Shown here: positions 16,466-26,308 of the stretch, in pieces
Layout: each line of letters starts with the position of its first letter
How positions within the stretch are numbered: position 1 is the stretch's first letter
DNA from: Verrucomicrobiota bacterium
Lineage (GTDB): Bacteria; Verrucomicrobiota; Verrucomicrobiia; Opitutales; Opitutaceae
Assembly: GCA_023432225.1 (NCBI GenBank)
Contig: JAEYUW010000039.1
Coordinates: 3,878 to 67,877, forward strand
Length of the DNA: 64,000 bases
Direction of reading: 5' to 3'
Translations under genes and position numbers: made by a program
The notes under the pieces: model-generated
The model's database searches: none
What the model was told of the DNA's origin: nothing
Seen by the model: the letters and a program-made list of their open reading frames with translations, nothing else

Positions 16466-18877
16466 TCACTCCGACCGCAGCGCCACCATCGGGTCGACGC
16501 GGGCGGCGCGGCGGGCGGGCAGCCAGCAGGCGAGCGCGGCGACAGCGAGAAGCAGGAGCGGGACACCGCCGTAAATCAGCGGATCGCCGAAGCGGACGCC
16601 GACGAATTTCGCCTGCAACAGGTAACCGAGGACGAGTGCCGCAACCCAGCCGATGGCGGCGCCGGCGAGCACGACGCGAAGGCCTTGCCAAATCATGAGA
16701 CGCACGACGCCCGAAGGCGTGGCGCCGAGCGTGAGCCGGACGCCGATTTCCTGGACGCGTTGCGCGAGCGAATAGGCGATGACCGCGTAGAGCCCGATCG
16801 CGGCGAGGGCGAGCGCGAGCGGTGCGAGGATCGCGAGCATGCGCACCGGGATGCGTTGCATCACGAGATTGCTGTCCACGTGCGCGGCGAGCGTGTGCGG
16901 GTCGATGAGGCCGAGTTCCGGATCGAGGGAGCGGACGACTTCGCGCATCGCGCCGAGCGTCGCGCGCGGATCGCCGGAGGTGCGGACGTGCAACACGGGC
17001 GCCGAGACGAACTGGCGGCGCAGGGTGAGCCACGCTATCGGTTTCGGCGACTCGCCAACGCTCTCGTATTTGGCGTTCCGCACGACGCCGACGATCGTGA
17101 ACCAAGTGTCGTTGATGTTGAATTTGCGACCGACGGGCGAGCCCTCGGGCCAGTAGCGTTGCGCCATCTCCTCGTTGACGACGGCGTCGAGCGGAACGTC
17201 CGCGCGCGACAGCGGCGCGAGATCGTTGCCATCGATGAAGGTGAGGCCCATCGCCGCGAAGTAGCCCGGCGTGACGTCGAAATAGAGCGCCTTCCAATTC
17301 GGATCGAAAGGCTTGCCGTCCGCGGCGAACACACCGGTCGCGAGCCCGCGCACATCGAGCGGCACAGTGGCGGCGGCGGCGGTGGCAACAACGCCCGGCG
17401 TGTCGCGCAGGCGACGGAGCGCTTCTTCGAGGAAGCGGCGGCCGCGTTCGCCGTCGTAGCCGCGTCCCCCGAGATCGACGGAGGCGAGCATCACGTGCGC
17501 GGTGTCGTAGCCGGTGTCGGTCGCGAGGGCGTTGCGGAAACTTTTAAGAAACAGCCCGGCGAGCACGAGGACGACGAGCGCCACCGCGACCTCGATCGCG
17601 ACGAGTCCATCGCGCAACCAGCTGCGTCCGCCGAGTGCGCCGCGTCCGCCGCGGAGCGCTTGTTGCACGTCGGAGCGGGCCAGTTGCGTGGCGGGGGCGA
17701 GGCCGAAGAGCACGCCGCACAGCACGGCGACGATGGTGGCAAAGGCGAACGCGCTCGCGTCGAGTTCCGGAGAGAGACGGATCGGGTAGCTTCCGGCGGC
17801 GGGCAGGGGAATCTGGCGGATCAGTTCGACGCCCCAAGCGGCGAAGAGAAGCCCTGCCGCGGCGCCGATTAGCGCGAGGACGATGCTTTCGGTGAGCAGT
17901 TGCCGCAGGATGCGGGCCGGGGCGCCGCCGATGGCGAGGCGCACGCCAATCTCGCGCTGGCGGGTCGAGGCGCGTGCGAGCAGGAGACTGGCGGTGTTCA
18001 CGCACACGACGACGAGGATGAGCACGCCGAAGACCTGCAGCGTGGCGAGAGAGGCGACCATCATCTGGCCGCCGCGCGGGGAACGCCACAGCGGCAACAC
18101 GCCGTAGGCGAGGCCGCGGTTGGTTTCCGGGTAGGCGTTGAGCAGCGTTTGGGCGGCGGCGTCGAGTTCGCCTTGGACTTGGGCGAGGGAGACGCCGGGC
18201 TTGAGCTGGGCCAGCAGCGTGTAGTGCCGCACGGTGCGCGAGGTGAAGTCGCGCGAGGCGGGCTGCAGCACCGTTGCCATCGTGGCCGGCACGAAAAGGT
18301 CGAAGGCGAGGGCGTTGAAGCCGCCGCGGAATTCGCGCGGCGCGACGCCGATGACGGTCAACACGGTGCCGTTGAGCTTAAGCGTGCGGCCGACGACTTG
18401 CGCGTCACCGGCGAAGTGCTTTTGCCAGAAGTCGTGGGCCAGCACGACGACGGGCGCGCTGCCCGGGTGGGAAACTTCCTCCGCGCGAAAGAAGCGGCCG
18501 AGTTGCGGCTTGAGGCCGAGGACAGCGAAGAAATTCGCCGAGACGTATTCGCCGTAAGCGCGCGACTCGCGCTCGCTGTCGCCGAGGTAGAACGAACGCG
18601 CGCGTTGGGCGGCGATGCAGTCGAACGACGGCGCCATTTTTTGCAGGTCCTGATACTCGAGCCACGAGGTGGAAACCCAGTTGCCGGTGTCGTCCTTCAC
18701 TTCGAGCGACACGAGACGCGGGGCCTCGACGCCCGGCAGCGGGTTGAACAGCGCGCCTTTCAGCCAGCTGTAGATGACGGTGTTCGCGCCGATGCCGATG
18801 CCGAGCGACAGAACGATGACGGCCGTCAGAAACGGCGCGCGGGTGATGCTGCGGAACAGGAAGCGGAGGTTGAGCAT
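16466..18877 (-). CDS. Orphan MacB/FtsX-type permease 2
   Basis: This 803-residue ADOP-type permease starts MLNLRFLFRSITRAPFLT and ends ARVDPMVALRSE. It has two MacB-like periplasmic domains and two FtsX-type membrane cores. The first core carries STRQREIGVRLAIGGAPAR and the second QRVQEIGVRLTLGATPSG, each the usual cytoplasmic loop that contacts an ABC ATPase. No ATPase domain is present. The gap to permease 1 is 27 bases and to permease 3 is 18 bases, so the genes are almost certainly co-transcribed. The transported or extruded substrate is unknown. Confidence 0.87.
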   Translation of the reverse strand: MLNLRFLFRSITRAPFLTAVIVLSLGIGIGANTVIYSWLKGALFNPLPGVEAPRLVSLEVKDDTGNWVSTSWLEYQDLQKMAPSFDCIAAQRARSFYLGDSERESRAYGEYVSANFFAVLGLKPQLGRFFRAEEVSHPGSAPVVVLAHDFWQKHFAGDAQVVGRTLKLNGTVLTVIGVAPREFRGGFNALAFDLFVPATMATVLQPASRDFTSRTVRHYTLLAQLKPGVSLAQVQGELDAAAQTLLNAYPETNRGLAYGVLPLWRSPRGGQMMVASLATLQVFGVLILVVVCVNTASLLLARASTRQREIGVRLAIGGAPARILRQLLTESIVLALIGAAAGLLFAAWGVELIRQIPLPAAGSYPIRLSPELDASAFAFATIVAVLCGVLFGLAPATQLARSDVQQALRGGRGALGGRSWLRDGLVAIEVAVALVVLVLAGLFLKSFRNALATDTGYDTAHVMLASVDLGGRGYDGERGRRFLEEALRRLRDTPGVVATAAAATVPLDVRGLATGVFAADGKPFDPNWKALYFDVTPGYFAAMGLTFIDGNDLAPLSRADVPLDAVVNEEMAQRYWPEGSPVGRKFNINDTWFTIVGVVRNAKYESVGESPKPIAWLTLRRQFVSAPVLHVRTSGDPRATLGAMREVVRSLDPELGLIDPHTLAAHVDSNLVMQRIPVRMLAILAPLALALAAIGLYAVIAYSLAQRVQEIGVRLTLGATPSGVVRLMIWQGLRVVLAGAAIGWVAALVLGYLLQAKFVGVRFGDPLIYGGVPLLLLAVAALACWLPARRAARVDPMVALRSE

Positions 18878-18895
18878 CGGCAGGATGAAAGAGCA

Positions 18896-21316
18896 TCACT
18901 CGGCGCGGAGCGCGTCGAGCGGGTTGACGCGCATGGCGCGCGCGGCGGGCACGAGACAAGCGACGGTGGCGACCAGCGCGAAGAACGCCGCGACGGCGGA
19001 GAAAACGAGCGGGTCGAACGGTTTCACCTGATAGAGCGCCTCGCTCAGCAGGCGGCTGGCCGCGAGTGCACCGACGAGGCCGAGCACGAGTCCTCCGCCG
19101 ACTTGGCCCGCACCCGAGCGGAGCACGAGTGCGAGGATGCTGCCAGGCGTGGCGCCGAGCGCCATGCGCACGCCGATCTCGCCGGTGCGCTGAGTGACAG
19201 CGTAGGCCATCACGGAGTAAACACCGACGGCGGCGAGCAGCGCGGCGATCGCGGCGAAGGCGAGCAGCAGCGCCATCGTCACGCGTTGCACGCCGATCGA
19301 CTGGCTGACGAGTTGCTCGTAGGTCTGCGGCGTCGCGACGGCGAGGGTCGGGTCGATTTCCTTCACGAGGCGGCGCAGGACGGGGATGACGCTCGCGGCG
19401 TTCATGCCGGGGCGGGCAGAAGCGACGACGTTCATGAACGTGCCGCCGCGCTGCGAGCGCGGGAAATAGATTTCGTCCGGCGGCGGAGTGGCCAGACCGG
19501 TGGCTTTCACGTCGCGAATGACGCCGACGATGCGGAACTTGGTGGCGTTGCGGCCGGCAACGAGGACCTTGTCGAGTGCACTCTCGCCGGGAAAAAGTTT
19601 CTTCGCGAGCGTCTCGTTGATGACGACGACGTCTTCGCCGCCGTTGCGATCGTCGGCGGTGAAGAAGCGGCCTTCGCGGAGTTGAATGCCCATCGCCGCG
19701 AAATAGCCGTAGCTGACCTGACGGTTGCTCGCGAGCGGTTGCTTGGTGAGTTCGGGGATGGGGCGGCCTTGCACGGCGAAGGGCGAGATCGCGCCGACGC
19801 CGGTGAGCGGCAGACCGAAGCCAACGCCGCCGGCTTCGAGCTCGGGCGCTTCGTTGAGCTTTTGCTGAAGCTGCTGGTAGAACTCGCGGGATTTCTCCGG
19901 CGTGGAGTAGCGCGAGGCGGGGAGATTCAGCTGGCCGAGGGCGCGGCGTTCGACGCTGAAGCCGAGTTCAGCCGATTGGAGCTTCGAGAAGCTGAGCACC
20001 AGCAGGCCCGCGCAGATGAGGAGCGTGAGCGAGAGCGCGACCTGGGCGACCACGAGGAAATGGCGGAACGCTTTCGCGGCCGAGCCGCCGCCGGCGCCGC
20101 GCGTGTTGTCTTTCAGAACGGTGCCGACGTCGGTGCGGGAGGCCTGCCAAGCCGGATAAACGCCGATCAGCACGGCCGCGATGAGTGCGGTGAGGAGCGC
20201 GAACGCGAGCACGACCGGATCGAGGGAAATTTCGTCGGCGCGCGGGAGCTGCGGACCGGCGATCACCTGGATGCCGCGCAGGCTCCACCACGAGAGCATC
20301 AGGCCGACGACGCCGGCGCCGATGGTGAACACGATGCTCTCCGCGAGGAACTGGCGGACCACTTCACTGCGGCGCGCGCCGAGCGACATGCGCACGGCGA
20401 TTTCCTTTTGCCGCGCACTGACACGAGCGAGGAAGAGATTGGCGATGTTGGCGCAGGCGATGAGCAGCACGGCGGCAACGGCGCCGGCGAGGGTCCAGAA
20501 CGTGCGGTCGAGATTGCCGAGGACCTGTTGCGTGACGGTGCGGAGTTCGTTCTGGTTCTCGGCGTCGATGTGCGAGCCACGGTCGGCCTTGAATTGCTGG
20601 ACCATCTCCGCGAGGCGCAGGTTGGCCGCTTTCAGTGTGACGCCGGGGGCGAGCCGCGCGATGGCTTGGTGGGTGATGGCGTTGTCGCGATTGGCCCGCG
20701 GCAGGTAGGGCAGATCGTCAGCGCGCGGCACGAGGACCGAGGTGCCGTTGAAGGGCAGCGGCAGATTGTCGAAGACGCCGACGACGGTGCGGCCGATGCC
20801 GTCGAACTGCACGAGACGGCCGACAATGGCCGGATCGGAGCTGAAGCGCGTCTGCCAGAGTTGGCGGCTGATCATCGCGACGGGCGCGCCGCCTTCGGAA
20901 TCCTCTTCCCGGCTGAAATTGCGACCGCGGATCGGATTGAGACCGAGCACGGGGAGGAAATTCTGGGTGACGTGAAGGCCGGGGATTTGCTCGGGCTCGC
21001 CGTCGCCTTCGGTGAGCGTGAAGCTGTTGCCTGCGGACATGGAGACGTCGCTGAACACATCGGTGCGCGTGCGGAAGGCCTCAAACTTGGCCCAGGAGAG
21101 CGCGGGAGCCTCGAGGTTGCGCTCGGTGTTCTTGGCCCAGATGGAGACGAGTGATTCCGGAGTCGGATACGGCAGCGGGCGCAGCACGACGGCTTGCAGC
21201 ACGCTGAACAGCGCGGTGCAGGCTCCGATGGCGATGGCCATCGTGAGCACGGCGACGACGGTGAAGCCGGGAGTTTTGGAGAGAGAGCGGAACGCGAAGC
21301 GGAGGTCGGCGAGCAT
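18896..21316 (-). CDS. Orphan MacB/FtsX-type permease 3
   Basis: The 806-residue ADOP-type permease begins MLADLRFAFRSLSKTPGFTV and ends RVNPLDALRAE. Coupling loops ARQKEIAVRMSLGARRSE and [18 protein letters not shown] are present in the two membrane cores. It is a clear tandem duplicate of permease 4: the N-terminus, both loops and long stretches of the periplasmic domains are nearly the same. The periplasmic domains differ most at MSAGN-following segments and at 190-220, where substrate or partner contact is expected. Confidence 0.88.
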   Translation of the reverse strand: MLADLRFAFRSLSKTPGFTVVAVLTMAIAIGACTALFSVLQAVVLRPLPYPTPESLVSIWAKNTERNLEAPALSWAKFEAFRTRTDVFSDVSMSAGNSFTLTEGDGEPEQIPGLHVTQNFLPVLGLNPIRGRNFSREEDSEGGAPVAMISRQLWQTRFSSDPAIVGRLVQFDGIGRTVVGVFDNLPLPFNGTSVLVPRADDLPYLPRANRDNAITHQAIARLAPGVTLKAANLRLAEMVQQFKADRGSHIDAENQNELRTVTQQVLGNLDRTFWTLAGAVAAVLLIACANIANLFLARVSARQKEIAVRMSLGARRSEVVRQFLAESIVFTIGAGVVGLMLSWWSLRGIQVIAGPQLPRADEISLDPVVLAFALLTALIAAVLIGVYPAWQASRTDVGTVLKDNTRGAGGGSAAKAFRHFLVVAQVALSLTLLICAGLLVLSFSKLQSAELGFSVERRALGQLNLPASRYSTPEKSREFYQQLQQKLNEAPELEAGGVGFGLPLTGVGAISPFAVQGRPIPELTKQPLASNRQVSYGYFAAMGIQLREGRFFTADDRNGGEDVVVINETLAKKLFPGESALDKVLVAGRNATKFRIVGVIRDVKATGLATPPPDEIYFPRSQRGGTFMNVVASARPGMNAASVIPVLRRLVKEIDPTLAVATPQTYEQLVSQSIGVQRVTMALLLAFAAIAALLAAVGVYSVMAYAVTQRTGEIGVRMALGATPGSILALVLRSGAGQVGGGLVLGLVGALAASRLLSEALYQVKPFDPLVFSAVAAFFALVATVACLVPAARAMRVNPLDALRAE

Positions 21317-21352
21317 GGAGGAATCGGAAATTGGTGGAAGAGGTGGCGCCCG

Positions 21353-23779
21353 TTACTCGGCGCGGAGCGCGTCGAGCGGGTTGATGCGAGTCGCGCGGGT
21401 GGCGGGGATGAGGCAGGCGACGGTGGCCACGAGAGCGAAGAATGCGGCGACAGCGGAGAAGACGAGCGGATCAAACGGATTCACCTGATAGAGCGCCTGC
21501 TGCAGGAGGCGGCTGGCGGCGAGCGCGCCGACGAGGCCGAGCACGAGTCCGGCGCCGACTTGTCCGGCACCGGAACGAAGCACGAGCGCGAGGATGCTGC
21601 GGGGGGAGGCGCCGAGCGCCATGCGCACGCCGATCTCGCCGGTGCGTTGCGTGACGGCGTAGGCCATCACGGAGTAAACGCCGACGGCGGCGAGGAGCGC
21701 CGCGATGGCCGCGAACGTGAGCAACAGTGCCATCGCGAGGCGCTGGACGCCGATGGATTGTTCGACGAGCTGCTCCATCGTCTGCGCGTTGGCGAGTGCG
21801 AGGTTCGGATCGAGCTCGGTGAGAATGCGGCGGAGCACGGGGATAACGGCTGCCGGGGCCAGTCCGGAGCGCGCCTGCGCGACGATGTTCATGAACGCGC
21901 CGCCACGCTGGGCGCGGGGAAAGTAAATTTCATCGGGCGCCGGCACCGCGAGGCCGGTGGACTTCACGTCGCCCACGATGCCCACGATGCGGATCACCTG
22001 GTCGGCGTTGGCGCCGAGGAGGAACGCATGGTTCAGAGCGCTCTCGCCCGGAAAAAGTTTCTTCGCGAGCGTCTCGTTGACGATCGCGACCTGTTCGCCG
22101 CCGAAGCGGTCGTCGTCGGTGAAGAACCGGCCATCGCGCAACTTCACGCCGAGCGTGGCAAAGAGGTCCGGCGAGACGATGCGGATCGTCGCCATCGCGC
22201 GCTGATGGATTGGCGGCACCGGGCGCCCCTGGATCGCGTAAGTGGAGAAGAATCCGTTGCCGCCGAGCGGCACGCCGGAGATGACGGCGCCGTGTTGGAG
22301 CTCGGGTGTGGCCCGAAGACGCTCCTGGAGCTGGCGGTAGAATTCGCGAGTGAGCTCGGGCGTGGCGTATTTGGTAGCGGGAAGATTGATGGAGCCGTAA
22401 GCCCGGCCCGCCGGATCGAAGCCGAGTTCGGCCTGCTGCAATTTGGAGAAACTCGTGACGAGCAGACCCGCGCCAATGAGCAGCGTGAGTGACAACGCGA
22501 CCTGCGCGACAACGAGCACGTGGCGAAATGCCTTGGCCGCAGTGCCGCCGCCTGCGCCCCGCGTCGTGTCCTTCAGCACGGTGCCGACGTCGGCGCGCGA
22601 CGCCTGCCAGGCCGGGTAAACGCCGATGAGCAGGCCCGCGCCGAGTGCGACCACGACGGAGAACGCCAGCACGACGGGGTTGAGCGCGATTTCGTCGGCG
22701 CGCGGGAGCTGCGGGCCGGCGAGAATCTGGATGCCGCGGAAGCTCCACCAGGCCAGGAGCACGCCGGCGAGTCCGGCGACAAATGAAAACAGCACGCTTT
22801 CGGTGAGAAACTGGCGGATGATTTCGCTGCGACGCGCGCCGAGCGACAGGCGCACGGCGATTTCCTTCTGCCGCGCGCTGACCCGGGCGAGGAAAAGATT
22901 GGCGATGTTCGCGCAGGCGATGAGCAGCACGACGCCCACGGCGCCCGCGAGCGTCCAGAACTGTGGCGTGACGTTGCCGATCACCTGCGTCGTCAGCGTG
23001 CGGAGTTCGTTCGTGTTGTTCGCGTCGATGTGCGCGGGATTCGCGGCCTTGAATTGCGCGTTCATCTCGTTCACGCGGAGCTGCGCTTGCTCGAGGGTGA
23101 GACCCGGGGCGAGGCGCGCGTAGGCTTGGTGGACGATCGCGTTGGCGCGTTGCTGCGGAGTGACGAACGGCAGCTCGAGCGGGCGCGGCACCAGGATGCC
23201 GGTGTTGGCGAATGGAATGGGCATGCGCTCGGGCAGGACGCCGACGACGGTGCGCGCCACGCCGTCGATCAGGATCAGGCGGCCGATGATGTTGGGGTCG
23301 GCGCTGAAGCGGTTCTGCCACAGCTGGTGGCTGATCATCGCGACGAGCGGGCCGCCCTCGTGGTCTTCCTCCGCGGTGAAATGGCGGCCGCGCGAAGGAT
23401 TGAGGCCGAGGATGGGCAGAAAATTCGCGGAGGCGTGCAGGCCGGTGACCTGTTCCGGTTCGCCGGTGCCCTCGGTCAAAGTGAAGCCGTTGCCGGCGGA
23501 CATGCTGAGTTCGGCGAAGACGTCCTTGCGCTCACGGTAGGCGAGATACTTGTCCCACGAGATCGCGGGCGCCTGGAGATTGCGCTCGCTGTTGGCCGAC
23601 CACACCGAGACGAGCGAATCCGGATTCGGATAAGGCAACGGGCGCAGCACGACGGCTTGCAGGACGCTGAACAACGCGGTGCAGGCTCCGATGGCGATGG
23701 CCATCGTCAGGACGGCCACAACGGTGAAGCCCGGGGTTTTCGAGAGGGAGCGGAAGGCAAATCGGAGATTCTGAAGCAT
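21353..23779 (-). CDS. Orphan MacB/FtsX-type permease 4
   Basis: The 808-residue permease begins MLQNLRFAFRSLSKTPGFTV and is the closest relative of permease 3 in the window. It has TM1 about 16-40, three TM about 265-400, TM5 near 430 and three TM near 690-790, with ARQKEIAVRLSLGARRSE and [18 protein letters not shown] as coupling loops. It ends RINPLDALRAE. DNA identity to permease 3 is high enough that short blocks repeat exactly (for example around 21240 and 23700), pointing to a fairly recent duplication or gene conversion. Confidence 0.88.
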   Translation of the reverse strand: MLQNLRFAFRSLSKTPGFTVVAVLTMAIAIGACTALFSVLQAVVLRPLPYPNPDSLVSVWSANSERNLQAPAISWDKYLAYRERKDVFAELSMSAGNGFTLTEGTGEPEQVTGLHASANFLPILGLNPSRGRHFTAEEDHEGGPLVAMISHQLWQNRFSADPNIIGRLILIDGVARTVVGVLPERMPIPFANTGILVPRPLELPFVTPQQRANAIVHQAYARLAPGLTLEQAQLRVNEMNAQFKAANPAHIDANNTNELRTLTTQVIGNVTPQFWTLAGAVGVVLLIACANIANLFLARVSARQKEIAVRLSLGARRSEIIRQFLTESVLFSFVAGLAGVLLAWWSFRGIQILAGPQLPRADEIALNPVVLAFSVVVALGAGLLIGVYPAWQASRADVGTVLKDTTRGAGGGTAAKAFRHVLVVAQVALSLTLLIGAGLLVTSFSKLQQAELGFDPAGRAYGSINLPATKYATPELTREFYRQLQERLRATPELQHGAVISGVPLGGNGFFSTYAIQGRPVPPIHQRAMATIRIVSPDLFATLGVKLRDGRFFTDDDRFGGEQVAIVNETLAKKLFPGESALNHAFLLGANADQVIRIVGIVGDVKSTGLAVPAPDEIYFPRAQRGGAFMNIVAQARSGLAPAAVIPVLRRILTELDPNLALANAQTMEQLVEQSIGVQRLAMALLLTFAAIAALLAAVGVYSVMAYAVTQRTGEIGVRMALGASPRSILALVLRSGAGQVGAGLVLGLVGALAASRLLQQALYQVNPFDPLVFSAVAAFFALVATVACLIPATRATRINPLDALRAE

Positions 23780-23809
23780 TTTGAAAGGGAAGGGCGACTC
23801 GCGAGAGGT

Positions 23810-26221
23810 TCATTCGGCGCGGAGCGCGATTATGGGGTCGACGCGAGTGGCGCGGCGGGCGGGGAGGAAGGTGGCGGCAAGTGCGACGACCACGAGGGTT
23901 GCGATGACGAGGGCGTAGGTCGCCGGGTCCCACGCCGAGATGTCGAAGAGCTGATGCGCGAGAAATTGCGCCAGACCGAGGGAGAGCACGAGCCCGACCA
24001 CGACGCCCGCGGCCAGCAACCGACCGGAGCCGCGAAGGACGAGCCGCAAAATGTCGGCCGGGCGGGCACCGAGCGCCATGCGGACGCCGAATTCCTGGGT
24101 GCGGGCGCCGACGGCAAAAGATACGACGCCGTAAAGGCCCAGCGCCGCCAGCAGCAGTGAGGCGCCAGCGAAGCCGGCCATGAGCAAGGCGCTGAATCGT
24201 TGCTGGGCGCTCGCGCGGCCCATGCGCTCCTCGATCGTGGTCACGTCGAAGAGCGGCAGGTTCGCATCGAGTGAGGCGACCAAGGCGCGCAGATCCGGCA
24301 CAGGTGCTGCGCTCGGGCCTGAGGTGTGGACGAGCAGCGTCAGCGAGCGGATCGGACGCTGGTCGAAAGGAATAAAGTAATCCGGGTCGCGCGTCGGGTT
24401 GGCGACGAGACCGCGGTATTTCGAGTCGGCGACGACGCCGACGATGCGCAGCCAGGGGTCGGCGCTGTCCGCGCGCATGCGCTTGAACCGCTTGCCCAGC
24501 GCATCGCCCTCGGGCCAGAAGCGACGCGCGAAGGATTCGCTGACGATCGCGACCGGTTCGCTGTCAGGGCTGAGGTGTGACGGGAAGGTTTCTCCCCGGA
24601 GAAAGGGAATGCCGACGGTCGCGAAGAATTCGGGTGAGACGATGTGCCAGTAAGCGCGGGGCTCGCTGCCAAAAGAGACGGGCGGCTGGTGCTCGACGGT
24701 GAAAATGGTGGCCGAGTCGTTGCCGTCGAGCGGTGAGCCAACGCCGAGCGCGGCCGATACCACGCCCGGCAGCGCGGCGGCGCGCTCGCGCAGCTGGCGG
24801 GCGAATTCGCGTGCGCTCTCCGGCGTCGCGTAGGAGCTGGCGGGCAAGGTCACGCGCAGGGCGAGGCTGCGCTCGGTGCGGTAGCCGGGAGCCTGCTGCA
24901 TGAGGTTGACGAAGCTGCGGAGCAGCAAGGCCGAGCCGGTGAGGAGCGCGAGCGTCACGGCGATCTCGGCGACGACGAGCCCGGAGCGCACGCGGCCGCT
25001 GCCGGCGTCCGCGGTGGTGCGCGTGGAGCTTTTCAGTCCGGCTTGCGGGTCGGTGCGGCTGGCGAGCAGCGCGGGGAGAAACCCGATGGCGAGCGTGCTG
25101 CCGGCGGTGGCGAGGACCGTGAACAGGAACACCGGCCAGTGCAGCGCGGGCTGCGCATAGGCGGGGAGGGAGACCGGGTTGAAGTGGACCAGCAGCTCGA
25201 TGAGCCAGATGGAAAGCAGCAGGCCACCCGCTCCGCCCAAGGCGGCCAGCGCGGCGGATTCCACGAGAAAAAGTCGGGCCAGCGCACCGCGGCTGGCTCC
25301 GAGCGAGGTGCGAATGGCGATCTCGCGCCGGCGGGTCGAGAGTCGCACGAGGAGAAGGTTGGCGACGTTGGCGCAGGTGATCAGGAGCACGCAGCCCACG
25401 GCGCCCAGGAGCAGCAGGAGCGGTTGGCGCAGCTCGCCGAAAAATTCGTCACGCAATGGCGCGAGGTCGGTGCTGTAGTTCGTGTTCGCCTCCGGATAGT
25501 CGCGCTGCAATCGCGCGCCGATGGTCGCGAGTTCGGTGCGGGCCTGCTCGAGGGTGGCGCCGGGCTTCAGGCGCGCGACGACGTCGTGCCAGCGCTCGTT
25601 GCGACGGGTCCACGCGTTGCCCGTGAGGGCGATCGGAAGCCAGAGCTGGCTCTCGGGGTTGAGGCTGATGAAACTCGGGGGCATGACGCCGACGACGGTG
25701 TGGTCGCGACCGTTGAGCTGAATCGTGCGACCGAGAATCGCCGGATCGGCGCCGAAGCGAGAGCGCCAGAGCGCGTCGCTCAGAATGGCGACGAAATGCT
25801 TGCCCGGCTCGGAATCCTCCTCCGCGGTGAACGTGCGGCCGAGGGTCGGACGGGCCCCGAGGAGGGCAAAGTAGTCGTGTGAGACGAGGCTGGCGGAAAC
25901 GCGGAGCGCCTCGCTGCCGCCCGTGAGATTGTAGCTGCCGCGCTCGTCGTAGGCGACGAACGCGTCGAAACTGCGGGTAGCCTGAGCGCGGTAGTCGCGG
26001 AAATCCGGGAGCGAAAACGAGCGGCGCTCCCACGCGTCGCGCTTCACCATCGTGCGCACCGACACGAGCTGTTCGGCGGCAGGGAAAGGCAACGGCCGGA
26101 TCAGCAAGCCGTAGACGATGCTGAAGATCGTCGTGCAGGCGCCGAGGCCAAGCGCGAGCGTAGCCACCGCAATCAGCGTGAAGGCGGGCGATTTACCAAG
26201 CGAGCGAAGGCCGGCGAGCAT
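23810..26221 (-). CDS. Orphan MacB/FtsX-type permease 5
   Basis: The 803-residue permease begins MLAGLRSLGKSPAFTLIAVA and ends RATRVDPIIALRAE, with the ADOP two-fold layout. Coupling loops are STRRREIAIRTSLGASRGAL and [20 protein letters not shown]. The periplasmic parts contain YNLTGGSEALRVSASLVSHD and the typical LGRTFTAEEDSEPG segment shared by several paralogues. The gap to permease 4 is 30 bases. No ATPase domain is present and the substrate is unknown. Confidence 0.88.
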   Translation of the reverse strand: MLAGLRSLGKSPAFTLIAVATLALGLGACTTIFSIVYGLLIRPLPFPAAEQLVSVRTMVKRDAWERRSFSLPDFRDYRAQATRSFDAFVAYDERGSYNLTGGSEALRVSASLVSHDYFALLGARPTLGRTFTAEEDSEPGKHFVAILSDALWRSRFGADPAILGRTIQLNGRDHTVVGVMPPSFISLNPESQLWLPIALTGNAWTRRNERWHDVVARLKPGATLEQARTELATIGARLQRDYPEANTNYSTDLAPLRDEFFGELRQPLLLLLGAVGCVLLITCANVANLLLVRLSTRRREIAIRTSLGASRGALARLFLVESAALAALGGAGGLLLSIWLIELLVHFNPVSLPAYAQPALHWPVFLFTVLATAGSTLAIGFLPALLASRTDPQAGLKSSTRTTADAGSGRVRSGLVVAEIAVTLALLTGSALLLRSFVNLMQQAPGYRTERSLALRVTLPASSYATPESAREFARQLRERAAALPGVVSAALGVGSPLDGNDSATIFTVEHQPPVSFGSEPRAYWHIVSPEFFATVGIPFLRGETFPSHLSPDSEPVAIVSESFARRFWPEGDALGKRFKRMRADSADPWLRIVGVVADSKYRGLVANPTRDPDYFIPFDQRPIRSLTLLVHTSGPSAAPVPDLRALVASLDANLPLFDVTTIEERMGRASAQQRFSALLMAGFAGASLLLAALGLYGVVSFAVGARTQEFGVRMALGARPADILRLVLRGSGRLLAAGVVVGLVLSLGLAQFLAHQLFDISAWDPATYALVIATLVVVALAATFLPARRATRVDPIIALRAE

Positions 26222-26308
26222 GGAGGGATCAGAGGGAATCGGGGCGATACTGATTGGCGCCGCGCGAGAGCGGTGGATTGGCCCGGCGGAGGCTGGAGGC
26301 GGATGCGA

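Noticed and set aside
14009..17872. Very long open frame on the + strand (1287 codons) opposite permeases 1 and 2
   Set aside because: It is an antisense frame of GC-rich coding DNA. The product is Arg/Glu/Ala/Gly/His-rich without any domain, while the minus strand carries a clear membrane-protein gene. Similar antisense frames occur along the whole block.
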